DNA of 64,000 nucleotides from Candidatus Reidiella endopervernicosa (GCF_013343005.1 NZ_CP054491.1:1-64000), one strand, 5' to 3'; positions 36,860 to 47,087 are shown, counted from the stretch's first letter. Notes: generated by a model from the sequence alone, not told the origin. Numbers and translations: made by a program.

Positions 36860-38266
36860 ATGTCTGAGTTCACTGACTATAAAGTGGCCGACATCTCCCT
36901 GGCCGATTGGGGCCGTAAGGAGATCGCTATTGCCGAGACCGAGATGCCGGGGCTGATGGCCCTGCGCGAGGAGTTCGGTGCATCACAACCACTCAAGGGC
37001 GCCCGCATCATGGGCTCCCTGCACATGACCATCCAGACCGCCGTGTTGATCGAGACGCTCACCGCTCTCGGTGCCGAGGTGCGCTGGGTATCGTGCAACA
37101 TCTTCTCCACTCAGGACCACGCTGCAGCGGCTATCGCCGCCTCTGGTGTACCGGTCTACGCCTGGAAAGGCGAGACCATCGAGGAGTACTGGTGGTGTAC
37201 CGAGCAGGCGTTCAACTGGCCCAACGGTCAGAGGCCCAACATGATCCTTGATGACGGTGGCGATGCCACCCTGCTGCTGCACAAGGGCGTTGAGTTTGAG
37301 AAGGCGGGTGCGGTACCCGATGCACAGGAGGGTGACAACGAAGAGTATGTCGCCATTCTCGAGGTACTGCGTCGCAATCTGCCGATTGATGGTAGCAAAT
37401 GGAGCGACATCGCCGACGAGATGAAGGGGGTCACCGAAGAGACCACCACCGGTGTACATCGTCTCTACCACATGGAGAAGGATGGCGAACTGCTGTTCCC
37501 AGCCATGAACGTCAACGACTCGGTCACCAAGTCTAAGTTCGATAATCTCTACGGCTGTCGCGAGTCACTGCTCGACGGCATCAAGCGCGCTACCGATGTG
37601 ATGGTTGCTGGCAAGATCGCCGTGGTTCTCGGTTACGGCGATGTCGGCAAGGGTTGTGCGCAGGCATTCCGCGGCATGGGTGCCACCACCCTGGTCACCG
37701 AGATTGATCCGATCTGTGCGCTGCAGGCGGCGATGGAGGGTTACCGCGTCGTCACCATGGAGGAAGCGTGCAAACTGGGCGACATCTTTGTTACCACCAC
37801 CGGCAACGTCAACGTCATCGATCACGACCACATGGTAGCGATGAAGAACGAGTCGATCGTCTGCAACATCGGTCACTTCGACTCTGAGATCAATATCGCC
37901 TCACTACGCCAGTATGAGTGGGAGAACGTCAAGCCACAGGTCGATCACGTCATCTTCCCCGACGGCAAGCGCATCACCATCCTCGCCGAGGGTCGTCTGG
38001 TCAATTTGGGCTGTGCCACCGGCCACCCCAGCTTCGTCATGTCTGCCTCCTTTACCAATCAGGTACTGGCACAGATCGAGTTCTTCACCAAGGGTGAGAA
38101 CTACGAGAATAAGGTCTATGTCTTGCCCAAGGTTCTGGATGAGAAGGTCGCACGACTGCATCTAAAGAAAATCGGTATCAACCTGACCACCCTCTCTGAG
38201 GAGCAGGCCGATTACATCGACGTACCGGTTGACGGCCCCTACAAGCCTGATCACTATCGTTATTAA
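36860..38266 (+). CDS. ahcY: S-adenosylhomocysteine hydrolase
   Basis: The 468-residue NAD-dependent enzyme splits SAH into adenosine and homocysteine. [16 protein letters not shown], the NAD-binding [20 protein letters not shown] and the C-terminal [11 protein letters not shown] are characteristic. AGGAGAGA precedes the ATG and an SAH riboswitch precedes that. It recycles the product of SAM-dependent methylation and feeds metF-linked methionine regeneration downstream. Confidence 0.98.
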   Translation: MSEFTDYKVADISLADWGRKEIAIAETEMPGLMALREEFGASQPLKGARIMGSLHMTIQTAVLIETLTALGAEVRWVSCNIFSTQDHAAAAIAASGVPVYAWKGETIEEYWWCTEQAFNWPNGQRPNMILDDGGDATLLLHKGVEFEKAGAVPDAQEGDNEEYVAILEVLRRNLPIDGSKWSDIADEMKGVTEETTTGVHRLYHMEKDGELLFPAMNVNDSVTKSKFDNLYGCRESLLDGIKRATDVMVAGKIAVVLGYGDVGKGCAQAFRGMGATTLVTEIDPICALQAAMEGYRVVTMEEACKLGDIFVTTTGNVNVIDHDHMVAMKNESIVCNIGHFDSEINIASLRQYEWENVKPQVDHVIFPDGKRITILAEGRLVNLGCATGHPSFVMSASFTNQVLAQIEFFTKGENYENKVYVLPKVLDEKVARLHLKKIGINLTTLSEEQADYIDVPVDGPYKPDHYRY

Positions 38267-38275
38267 CAAATCAGG

Positions 38276-38450
38276 TTAACCGTTAAGGACGCAAGGGAAC
38301 GCAAAGAGAGTAAGCGGGTGCGAGAGTACGACTCGCTCCTTTTCTGGCTGTTATCAATACAGATCATCCAGCCAGAATAGTCGTACGCGATCTCACTCTT
38401 GAACTATTGATTTAGATCTCTTTGCGTCACTTCGTGTCCTTCACGGTTAA
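38276..38450. repeat. MITE-like inverted-repeat element between ahcY and metF
   Basis: About 175 bp begin TTAACCGTTAAGGACGCAAG and end with the near-complement (CACTTCGTGTCCTTCACGGTTAA). The inner arms GCGAGAGTACGACT/AGTCGTACGCGATCTC and CTGGCTG/CAGCCAG also pair. The structure suggests a small palindromic mobile or REP-like repeat unrelated to the 280-bp family. It carries no gene. Confidence 0.75.
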
Positions 38451-38475
38451 TTATTAACTTCCAGGGTGAAGAGTA

Positions 38476-39336
38476 ATGAAATCACAACAAAACCACCCCA
38501 AACAGTTCAGCTTCGAATTCTTCCCGCCTAAAACGGATAAGGGTGCTGAGAATCTGCGCCAGGTACGTGACGAGCTAGCAACGCTCAATCCGAAGTACGC
38601 CTCAGTCACCTTTGGTGCCGGCGGCTCTACCCATGCGGGTACCGTCGAGACGGTACGCGAAATGATGGCAGCGGGGCTCGATACCGCTCCCCACCTCTCC
38701 TGTATCGGCTCATCCGAAGAGGATATCCGCGCTCTACTTAATGGCTACATCGAGATGGGGGTAAAGCGTATTGTTGCCCTGCGTGGCGACTTGCCCTCCG
38801 GCATGGGTATGGGTGGTGCAGGCGCCTTCAACCACGCCAATGAACTGGTCGAGTTCATCCGCAGCGAGACCGGCGATCACTTCCACATCGAAGTGGCCGC
38901 CTATCCCGAGTTCCACCCCCAAGCCACCTCGGCCAGTGCCGACCTCGATAATTTCGCCCACAAGGTAAAGGCGGGGGCTAACGCCGCCATTACTCAGTAC
39001 TTCTACAACCTCGACGCCTATCTACACTTTGTTGATGAGTGTGAAAAACGTGAGATCACAATTCCGATCGTGCCCGGCATCATGCCGATCACCAACATCA
39101 AACAGCTGGCTCGTTTCTCCGAGATGTGCGGTGCCGACATCCCTCGCTGGCTACGCCTGCGTCTCGAGAGTTATGGCGACGACATGGAGAGTCTGCGTGC
39201 CTACGGCCTCGAGATCACAGCTGAGCTCTGTCGCCGACTGCTTGAAGCCGGTGCACCGGGGCTGCACTTCTACTCGATGAATCGCGTTGAGCCGGTCAAA
39301 ACGATCTGGCAACAGCTCGACCTGAGCAACGACTAA
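38476..39336 (+). CDS. metF: Methylenetetrahydrofolate reductase
   Basis: The 286-residue FAD enzyme makes 5-methyl-THF for methionine synthesis. FSFEFFPPKTDKGAENL holds the catalytic-type Glu. YASVTFGAGGST, RIVALRGDLPSG and IPIVPGIMPITNIKQLARF are the conserved barrel strands. CAGGG is near the ATG. It belongs with metK and ahcY in the activated-methyl cycle, although a palindromic repeat separates it from ahcY. Confidence 0.97.
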   Translation: MKSQQNHPKQFSFEFFPPKTDKGAENLRQVRDELATLNPKYASVTFGAGGSTHAGTVETVREMMAAGLDTAPHLSCIGSSEEDIRALLNGYIEMGVKRIVALRGDLPSGMGMGGAGAFNHANELVEFIRSETGDHFHIEVAAYPEFHPQATSASADLDNFAHKVKAGANAAITQYFYNLDAYLHFVDECEKREITIPIVPGIMPITNIKQLARFSEMCGADIPRWLRLRLESYGDDMESLRAYGLEITAELCRRLLEAGAPGLHFYSMNRVEPVKTIWQQLDLSND

Positions 39337-39351
39337 ACATCGGCTCATTGC

Positions 39352-40080
39352 GTGAGAGTTCCACGTATTTTTCATCCCGGCACACTTCAGTGCGGCACAC
39401 AGGTCGCACTGGCGTCGAACGCGGCCAACCACGTCGGCCGTGTGTTACGCATCAAACCGGGAGCGCCTCTGATTCTCTTCAATGGGGAGGGGGGCGAGTA
39501 TCGTGCAAAACTGACCGCTGTAACACGCAATAACGTCACTGTTGAGATTGAGCAGTTTATCGATTGTGATCGAGAGTCCCCACTCAAGATCACCCTTGCT
39601 CAGGGTGTTTCACGCGGTGAACGGATGGACTTCGCGCTGCAGAAGGCGGTGGAGCTGGGCGTTGACGTGATTGTGCCGGTTGTCACCGAGCGCACCACCG
39701 TACAGCTCAAGGGTGAGCGTCAGGAGAAGAAGCTTAGCCACTGGCGGGGCGTCATCACCGGGGCATGCGAGCAGAGTGGACGCAGCCAGCTCCCACAGCT
39801 GGAATCGATCACTCCCATCGACCGGCTATTTCAGAAAACAATCAAGGGTGCGGCGCTGGTACTCGACCCAGAAGCGAAACACTCACTATCCACATTGGAG
39901 CCACAGCAGCAGATCACTTTACTGATTGGTCCAGAGGGAGGGTTGAGTGATCGAGAGATTGCAGCCGCAAACAGCGCTGGTTATCAATCCATCACGATGG
40001 GACCGAGGGTGCTGAGAACCGAGACGGCCGCACTGGCGGCCGTGACCGCACTACAGACGCTCTGGGGTGATCTGGGTTAA
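39352..40080 (+). CDS. rsmE: 16S rRNA m3U1498 methyltransferase RsmE
   Basis: The 242-residue SPOUT methyltransferase has an N-terminal PUA-like part (VRVPRIFHPGTL...NHVGRVLRIKPG). The C-terminal knot has LLIGPEGGLSDREI and MGPRVLRTETAALAAV, the SAM-binding trefoil motifs of RsmE. It starts at a GTG at 39352, 15 bases after metF. It uses SAM to methylate ribosomal RNA, fitting the SAM-cycle context. It ends convergent with chpC. Confidence 0.95.
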   Translation: MRVPRIFHPGTLQCGTQVALASNAANHVGRVLRIKPGAPLILFNGEGGEYRAKLTAVTRNNVTVEIEQFIDCDRESPLKITLAQGVSRGERMDFALQKAVELGVDVIVPVVTERTTVQLKGERQEKKLSHWRGVITGACEQSGRSQLPQLESITPIDRLFQKTIKGAALVLDPEAKHSLSTLEPQQQITLLIGPEGGLSDREIAAANSAGYQSITMGPRVLRTETAALAAVTALQTLWGDLG

Positions 40081-40112
40081 CGGTCTGGGCTACTCTTCAC
40101 CGCGTTTTAGAC

Positions 40113-40881
40113 TCAGGGTGGGCGGACAAATTTCACATCGATACCGCTCTCTTTGATCGCCGCCTCCAGCTGCTCAAGATTGGGAATCACCGCAGACTCA
40201 CCATCCAGCGTTACCTCGGCACTCACCATCTGCTTACCACCACTATCGGCAGGCGAGAGGTTATCCAATGAGGCACGCACCAGCCTTGGGATGCCCTGGG
40301 TCAACACAGCGAAGAAGGGCATACCCTGTTTCTGATAGAGCGTATTCACCACTGCGATTCGGCTACGTGCATCGACCTCCGGAGCCTCCTGTCCGAGAAC
40401 AACCTCCATTGAGACGAGCGGCAGGGCTAGCGAGCGCCACATCACTGTCCCCAGTAGCCAGTCTGGATATCCCTCTCCAGCGATAAAACTCCGGGGAGTC
40501 GCTATTTTTGCGAAAGTTTGTTTTGGGCATCCAAGCCCAAGCAAACAGCAAAAACTTAACGCGACCGTTTATGCCTACGGCGCCCCGACTCCTGCGTTCG
40601 TTGCGTAATCACCTCTTCGCGGCTCTACACAACTCCCTCAGTGACTCTACGCCGACATAAAGCCGCTGCTGCATCTTCTTCGTCGTCCGCTCGCGCTCTC
40701 AACTACGAATATGCAGACGGCGTCGACTATCGGGGACTAACCGCCCTCACTTCGCTCTCCATGGCGGTCAGCGGTCGTATGCCGCTATCTCTGCAATGGC
40801 TGTATTGGGTAGCATCATCTGCCCACCCTCAAGTGGAACCATCAGACACCGAACCTCATCAACCAACTCTGCTCCACTCAT
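40113..40881 (-). pseudogene. chpC: CheW-like ChpC of the type IV pilus chemosensory system, interrupted by repeat copy 4
   Basis: The N-terminal part (MSGAELVDEVRCLMVPLEGGQMM...AEIAAYD) runs from the ATG at 40881 to 40774. Repeat copy 4 occupies 40493-40772. The protein resumes as SFIAGEGYPDWLLGTVMWRSLALPLVSME and ends at 40113 with KFVRPP. Removing exactly 280 bp joins the parts through CGG (Arg). The sequence is a CheW adaptor fold, last gene of the pilG-chpC operon. Its ATG overlaps the chpB stop by one base. Confidence 0.85.
40493..40772 (+). repeat. ~280-bp interspersed element, copy 4
   Basis: Exactly 280 bp, GGGGAGTCGC to GGTCAGC, lies antisense to the interrupted chpC. The left flank is CTCC and the right flank GGTC. 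Bases GG are shared, so the exact ends are ambiguous by two bases. It lacks GAC/CGT bases present in other copies near its centre. Confidence 0.92.
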
Positions 40882-41950
40882 CACTCAGTTCCTATCGCGT
40901 TATTCTCAACATCCCCGCCCTGCCCCTCAAGGTAGGCAGTGATATGGTCTGCCAGCTGTTCAGCGTCAGCCTCACAACTCACCACGCCGGCAAGCTTGGC
41001 CCCATCAACCATGGTACTGACTACACAACTTTCAGCCTGCTGCACCCAAACGGGGGCACCCGCCTCTGCCATCGCCGCACAACCGGCCATCGCATCGCCG
41101 CCCATGCCACTAAAGATAATCGCACCGCCCTGTTTGCCATAACGTCCTGCGGCCATCTCCATCACGTGATCGATCGATGGCAGATGCAGCGATTCTCGAG
41201 CAGGGCGCAGTGAGATATAGCCCTCAGCGGTTATCACCACCTCATGCTCTACCGGCACCAGCACCACCTCTCCCTCTCTGAGCAGTTCACCCTGCTCGGC
41301 CACCTTCACCGTCAGTGCCGAGGTGCGGTTGAGCTGTTCGGCCAGCAGCGGCACAAAACTGGCGCCGATATGCTGCGCAAGCACAAAAGCTGCGGGCAGT
41401 TCTGCAGGCAATTCATTGAGAAATGCCTTCACAGCGGGGGGGGGCCACCGATAGAGGCACCCAGCACCCACACGCACTGTGCTGCCCCCTCATCCGGCTC
41501 ACGCAATAGTCTGATCGGAACTGCCGGCCTCTGCGCTGGCTCTTCACTCTTGAGCGGCTCTTCGATGATCGCCACGGCCTCAGGTTGCTCCCGCGAAGTC
41601 TCAGCTCTGGCAATCTCACCCAACTTCTTTGCCAGGCGACGCACGCTCCGTCGACCACTCTCACCACTGCTCAGCGCTGCAGCCTCACTAAATAAAATCG
41701 GCAGGCTGACCGTTTCCATCAGACGTTCTAACACCTCATCGGCATGCTCGCCCGACTCATCCAGATCGACCAGCAATACATCGGCCTGATGACGGTCAAA
41801 TGAGCGATCAAACCACTCCTCAACGCGGTTAACGACCACCACTGAGAGCTGATGCTCTTCGAGTAACCGTCTCAGGTCATCGCTACGCTGCTCACTGGCA
41901 CAAAGCAGTCCCACGCGAATCGGTTGATTAACGACTTCAGGCTGACTCAT
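40881..41950 (-). CDS. chpB: CheB-like methylesterase ChpB, frameshifted in a C9 tract
   Basis: An N-terminal receiver-like part (IRVGLLCASEQRSDDLRRLL, ADVLLVDLDESG) is degenerate. A linker and a CheB methylesterase domain follow, with VLGASIGGPP, FVLAQHIGASFVPLLAEQL and FSGMGGDAMAG as the catalytic Ser/His/Asp regions. The two halves are out of phase at a tract of nine C on the minus strand (41436-41444). Seven or ten C would make one 355- or 356-residue protein. It overlaps chpA by 14 bases and chpC by one. In the twitching system it would demethylate PilJ. Confidence 0.85.
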
Positions 41951-44900
41951 GATCGAGCTCTAACACCTCACGGATATTCTCAACCAGCTCCTGCTCCTTG
42001 TAGGGCTTACCGAGATAGCGGTTAACACCAATTTCAAAGGCTCGGGCACGGTGTTTCTCGCCAGTGCGCGAGGTAATCATGATGATCGGGATATGTTTCA
42101 ACTGCGGTTCACTGCGGATAAAGGTGGCAAGTTCAAAGCCGTCCATGCGCGGCATCTCCACATCGAGCAGGAAGACATCGGGTATCCGCTCCTGCAGCTG
42201 AGCAACCGCATCAACACCATCCTTAGCAGTGAAGACATTCATCTGGTTTCGCTCCAGCAGGCGCGATGTGACCTTGCGAATGGTAATCGAATCATCCACC
42301 ACCATTACCAGCGTCTCATCAGATTCTGACATCGCCATTGCTGCCGCCATCGCAGCACTCGAATCGATCTCCATATCGAACTGGTGCTGACGCGTCATCG
42401 CACCGATATCGAGGATCAGTACCACACGGCCATCACCGAGGATGGTCGCGCCAGAGACGCCCGGCACACCGCCAATCTGCGGGCCGACCGACTTGACCAC
42501 GATCTCACGACTACCCTGCAGGTTCTCAATCTGTACCGCCACCCGCACATTACCGGAGCGCACCAGCAACATCGGATACATACGGCCTTCATCGTGCTGT
42601 TTCTGACTCGCGAGTCCCAGCAGCGAGGCGAGCGGGGTGACAAAGTAGGTACGGCCACCATATTCGTAACCGAGCGACGCATCCTCCTGATAACGTTGCA
42701 TATCCTTACCACTGATTCGCGTAACGCCCTCAACAGCGGTCAGCGGAATCGCAAAGATATCCTCGCCATTCTGCACCATGATGGCACGATTCACGCTCAG
42801 CGTGAGCGGCATACGGATGGTGAATTCACTCCCCTCACCCTGGGTCGAATCGATCTCCAGTGAGCCACCCAGCTGTTTTATCTCGCTGTTGACCACATCC
42901 ATGCCGACGCCACGACCGGCAACCTGGGTCACCTCCTGCGCGGTACTGAAACCAGAGGTGAGAATAAACTGGATAATCGTATGATCGTCGAGCTCACTAT
43001 CGGCACGCATCAGACCACGTTCGATCGCCTTCTCGCGCACCTGCGACACATCGATACCGCAGCCATCATCCTTCATGCTCAGCACGATCTCAGCACCCTC
43101 TCGTGCCAGCGAAATCTCTACACGCCCGTCCGCAGATTTACCCAGTGCCTGTCGCTGCTGGGGCGATTCGATACCGTGGGCGATCGCGTTTCTCAACATG
43201 TGCTCAAGCGGTGCCACGATACGATCGAGCACCTTACGATCCAGCTCCAGCTCCGCTCCACGTACAAACAGCCCCACATCACGACCGACCGTATCGGCAG
43301 TCTGTCGCATCAGACGACGTAGACGGGTAATTAGACCGGAGAAGGGCAGCATGCGTGAGCGCATCAACCCCTCCTGCAGCTCCGTATTTACTCGCGACTG
43401 CTGCAGCAGCAGAGTTTCTGACTCACGGGTACTACTCTCGAGCAGGTTCTGAATACTGACCATATCGTTGGCCGTTTCTGAGAGCGCGCGCGACAGCTCC
43501 TGCATATGGGTATAGCGATCCATCTCGAGCGGATCAAACTCGGCATTCTGATCCAGCGCAATCTGTTCGTGACGCGAAAGAATCTGCGCCTCGGTCTCCA
43601 GGTCGATCTGGCGCAGCTGTGCCTGAAGGCGCTGTGCGGTCTGGGTCATCTCCTGAAGATTGAAACCGAGCGTGCCGACCTGCTGTTCCAGACGCGATCG
43701 ATAGATGCTCGCCTCACCGGCGTAGTTGACCAGGTCATCGAGCAGATCCGCGCGGACGCGCACCACCTCATGCTGGCTGCGTTTCGCCTCATCTCCACTG
43801 ACGGCCTCGGCAGCTACCGCCGCTTCCTGATCATCAGCCTCCACCGGCTCGGAAGGAGCTTCTATTGCTGCGAGCTGTAGATCGCTCTCTTCAGGAGCGG
43901 CCTCTAGCTCTTCATTCGGCACAGACTCCCCAACCAGTTCTGGCTGTGGCGCCCCATTGGGTACCCCTCTGCGCATCTGCTCTAGCTGCAACAGCAACTC
44001 ATCTGCCGCCTCTGCACGCTCGCTACGATGGGCCATACTGAGCATCTGGTGAAGCCTGTCGAGCGCGCGCTGAACCAGATCGACCGCAGCCACCGTACCG
44101 ATGAGCTGCCCCTCCGCTATCGCCGTGAGCAGTGACTCCAGCCCATGACTCAGGTCTCCGATACTGCTGAGACCAGCCATTCGCGCACCACCCTTGAGGG
44201 TATGCAGTTCACGCTGCAGTGCCGCAACCGATTCACGCGACTCGGGATCACTGCGCCAGCTCTGGATAATCTCATCGCTCGACTCGAGGATCTCATCACC
44301 CTCCTCGAGGAACACCGACAACAGCTCAGCATCGGGTTCATCTTCTGCCAGATGCTCGACAAAGGCCTGCTCCTGCGTAGTTGGCAGCTCAATCACCTGC
44401 GCCGCTTCACCTGCAGTGGAGAGCGCTGATTGCTCTTCGTCACTCTTCTGGACAGGCTCGGCCTGCCGCTCCTCAATCGAGGTCTGGGTCGCATCAATAC
44501 GACTCAGCAGATCGCTGTAATCGGGTATCTCGGGATCTGCTTGATCAAGCAGATGAAGGATCGACTCTGTGCGAGTGACTACGCCTTCCAACAGGGTAAG
44601 AAGCGATGGATCGGCTCTGACACCGGCCTCCATCATCGCGTTGACACACTGCTCCATCCGTCCCGTCAGCTCAGCAATGCTGTTTGCATTGGCCATATGA
44701 GCACTGCCATGCAGGGTGTGAAGTGCTCGCGCCAGCGATTCACTCAGTGCTGTCTCGCCTCCTCTGGCGCTATCGACAAAGCGGTGAATCTCAGCAAAGT
44801 GTCCTTCCGACTCCTTTCTGAAAATCCCATAGAGCACGGGATCCATCGCCTCACTCTGTGGCTCCGGCTCAGACTCAGCTTCCAGCTTAAGCGCGGGCAC

Positions 44901-46742
44901 CGCCTCTGCAACCTCGTCCTCAACATGACCCAGCGCCGGCTCTAACGGTACCGCTGCCAGCGGTGGGATCTCGACCTCACCAGGTTGACTCATCGCTGCT
45001 GCCTGGGCCATCAAACCCTTAATATCGGAGTGCGGCTTAATGCCCTCCTTTATCTGCACCAGCAACTCTGGCAGCGCATCAAGCGCCGATTCAAGCAGCC
45101 TGCTCATGGTTGGGGACAGCTCAACACTGTTATCGATGACTCGGTTGAGCATATTCTCCATCGACCAGGCGAATTCACCGACCAGATTCGCCCCGACAAG
45201 ACGCCCGCTACCCTTCAAGGTGTGGAAAGAGCGTCGAATAATCGTCAGACTCTCCTCATCCTCCGGATTGGCCAGCCACCTCGGCAGATGTACCTTGATA
45301 TCGGCGTACTCCTCTTCGGCCTCTTCGACGAAGATATCGAGGATTTCATCATCCAGCTCATCGGAGAACTCAAAATCGGCGCTCTCCTCTGTTTGTGTAA
45401 CCTCTGTACGTAGGGTACCGATGGGCTCGCCACATATCACTTCAGGCAACTGAGACTCTTCGAGACTCTCTGACACCTCATCCAATCCGGCGCTCTCAGG
45501 TGCATCATCAGAGACCACATCTGCACTAAATTCGGCACGCAACTCAGCATCTGTTGATGCAGTTGATTCACTCTCATTGAGTGCAACCTCTTCACAGCCG
45601 AGCAACGTCAGACGCCCCTCTACCGCATCCAGTAGATTGCTATGCGGACGATTTGCTGCCAGCCCCTCCATATAGAGTTCAATGCCGGCAATCGCCTCTG
45701 CCAGTGCCGCCTGATCATCGTTCACAGGGAGCTCATCGACATCTATCAGCTGTTGTTCAACATAGCGCGTAGCCTGGAGCAACATCGTTGCTGCGCGCGG
45801 TTGATTCATCACCTGCAGCGCACCCTGCACCTGCTGCAGTAGCTGAGGGACCGCAGTCATCGGCTCAGATTCATCACTATCCTCGAGATAGTTGGTGATC
45901 GCCTCTTTTGACTCAGCAAGACTCTTGCTCGCCTCATCAAGGACGGCCGTATGTATTTGCTGAATCTCGGCCTGGGGAAGCTGAACCCCTGCAGCGGCCT
46001 CATCACCACCCTCTTCAAGCTGCTGCTGCGTATCACCACTGAGCGAACTATCGACATAGAGCAGCGCACCGGCAATATCCATCAATGCCGCATCATCGAC
46101 CGGCCGACTGCCCTGCACCATATCCTCAGTGCTGTGGAACTGCTCCATCACCAGTTTGCGTGCATGGCCAAAACCCAGCATGCCGAGCGTATCGCCGACC
46201 CGTTTCAGATTATCGGCCAAAGGCTGTAATGCAGCTGTTTCACGTTGCTCACTGCGAACAAACAGATCGAGGCTATCTTTAATGGTGGCAAGATCTTCCT
46301 TCAAAGCACCGGTAACCGCCTGCATCACCTCGACATTACGACCACTGATACCCGCTCGTGCCGCCTCGATCTCCTCCTCCTTGGGCAGCGCATGATCAAG
46401 CTTGAAGGCCGACTTGACGGCATCAACACGCTCACCTCCTGGCTCAGCCAGGGCAGCGAAGTAGAGTAGATTTTTTATCAAATCAAGCGGAGGCTGCTTG
46501 GCCAGCGCCAACTCACCCTCATCAATAAGAGACTTGATCTGTCGATCGATCTGCCCAAGCACCATATTGAGCGAGAGTGCAGGTTCAAGCTTCTGCTCCT
46601 GCAGCGCTTCAATCACTGCCCCGGAAAGCCACCATAGCTGTACTACAGGAGCCAGTGTCGAGGCGTGCTCGAGCCCGGCAACAACACGTTCCAGCTCTGT
46701 AACGCCCTGTTCACGATTGAGGTTTTTTATCCATCCCAACAA
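41937..46742 (-). CDS. chpA: ChpA, hybrid CheA-type histidine kinase, main fragment
   Basis: The open frame has 1601 residues, starting at a Met inside the true protein (LGWIKNLNREQG). It contains at least three Hpt segments (FHTLKGSGRLVG, LHTLHGSAHMAN, LHTLKGGARMAG). A CheA dimerisation region and ATPase (EHMLRNAIAHGIE, MKDDGCGIDVSQ, GRGVGMDVV) follow, then a CheW-like domain and a C-terminal receiver (MVVDDSITIRKV, FLLDVEMPRMDGFE, YLGKPY). This is the central kinase of type IV pilus chemosensing. Its first ~170 residues lie across repeat copy 5 at 47052-47564. A shortened protein would keep all catalytic parts. Confidence 0.93.
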   Translation of the reverse strand: MLGWIKNLNREQGVTELERVVAGLEHASTLAPVVQLWWLSGAVIEALQEQKLEPALSLNMVLGQIDRQIKSLIDEGELALAKQPPLDLIKNLLYFAALAEPGGERVDAVKSAFKLDHALPKEEEIEAARAGISGRNVEVMQAVTGALKEDLATIKDSLDLFVRSEQRETAALQPLADNLKRVGDTLGMLGFGHARKLVMEQFHSTEDMVQGSRPVDDAALMDIAGALLYVDSSLSGDTQQQLEEGGDEAAAGVQLPQAEIQQIHTAVLDEASKSLAESKEAITNYLEDSDESEPMTAVPQLLQQVQGALQVMNQPRAATMLLQATRYVEQQLIDVDELPVNDDQAALAEAIAGIELYMEGLAANRPHSNLLDAVEGRLTLLGCEEVALNESESTASTDAELRAEFSADVVSDDAPESAGLDEVSESLEESQLPEVICGEPIGTLRTEVTQTEESADFEFSDELDDEILDIFVEEAEEEYADIKVHLPRWLANPEDEESLTIIRRSFHTLKGSGRLVGANLVGEFAWSMENMLNRVIDNSVELSPTMSRLLESALDALPELLVQIKEGIKPHSDIKGLMAQAAAMSQPGEVEIPPLAAVPLEPALGHVEDEVAEAVPALKLEAESEPEPQSEAMDPVLYGIFRKESEGHFAEIHRFVDSARGGETALSESLARALHTLHGSAHMANANSIAELTGRMEQCVNAMMEAGVRADPSLLTLLEGVVTRTESILHLLDQADPEIPDYSDLLSRIDATQTSIEERQAEPVQKSDEEQSALSTAGEAAQVIELPTTQEQAFVEHLAEDEPDAELLSVFLEEGDEILESSDEIIQSWRSDPESRESVAALQRELHTLKGGARMAGLSSIGDLSHGLESLLTAIAEGQLIGTVAAVDLVQRALDRLHQMLSMAHRSERAEAADELLLQLEQMRRGVPNGAPQPELVGESVPNEELEAAPEESDLQLAAIEAPSEPVEADDQEAAVAAEAVSGDEAKRSQHEVVRVRADLLDDLVNYAGEASIYRSRLEQQVGTLGFNLQEMTQTAQRLQAQLRQIDLETEAQILSRHEQIALDQNAEFDPLEMDRYTHMQELSRALSETANDMVSIQNLLESSTRESETLLLQQSRVNTELQEGLMRSRMLPFSGLITRLRRLMRQTADTVGRDVGLFVRGAELELDRKVLDRIVAPLEHMLRNAIAHGIESPQQRQALGKSADGRVEISLAREGAEIVLSMKDDGCGIDVSQVREKAIERGLMRADSELDDHTIIQFILTSGFSTAQEVTQVAGRGVGMDVVNSEIKQLGGSLEIDSTQGEGSEFTIRMPLTLSVNRAIMVQNGEDIFAIPLTAVEGVTRISGKDMQRYQEDASLGYEYGGRTYFVTPLASLLGLASQKQHDEGRMYPMLLVRSGNVRVAVQIENLQGSREIVVKSVGPQIGGVPGVSGATILGDGRVVLILDIGAMTRQHQFDMEIDSSAAMAAAMAMSESDETLVMVVDDSITIRKVTSRLLERNQMNVFTAKDGVDAVAQLQERIPDVFLLDVEMPRMDGFELATFIRSEPQLKHIPIIMITSRTGEKHRARAFEIGVNRYLGKPYKEQELVENIREVLELDHESA

Positions 46743-46805
46743 TCCCTTCTGAAAGTAGGGACGTAGACGACGAGCCGTATCGAGTAGCGCGCTATCGTCA
46801 GCTCC

Positions 46806-47087
46806 GGGGAGTCGCTATTTTTGCGAAAGTTTGTTTTGGGCATCCAAGCCCAAGCAAACAGCAAAAACTTAACGCGACCGTTTATGCCTTCGGCGCCCCG
46901 ACCGTCCTGCGTACGTTGCGTAATCACCTCTTCGCGGCTCTACACAACTCCCTCAGTGACTCTACGCCGACATAAAGCCGCTGCTGCATCTTCTTCGTCG
47001 TCCGCTCGCGCTCTCAACTACGAATAGGCAGACGGCGTCGACTATCGGGGACTAACCGCCCTCACTTCGCTCTCCATGGCGGTCAGC
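46806..47087 (+). repeat. ~280-bp interspersed element, copy 5
   Basis: The copy is 282 bp, GGGGAGTCGC to GGTCAGC, antisense to chpA. The length is a multiple of three, so the chpA frame is the same on both sides, but the element itself contains stops in that frame. The left flank ends AGCTCC and the right flank begins TGCTGA. Confidence 0.92.

Noticed and set aside
40641-41213. A 190-residue plus-strand gene across repeat copy 4
   Set aside because: It starts in the repeat and then runs antisense to chpC and chpB, which have clear family sequence.
46727-46927. Protein frames inside the repeats (MITQRTQDGRG... on the minus strand, MRKFVLGIQ... on the plus strand)
   Set aside because: They recur only because the repeat recurs, are broken by indels between copies, and have no ribosome site or family features.
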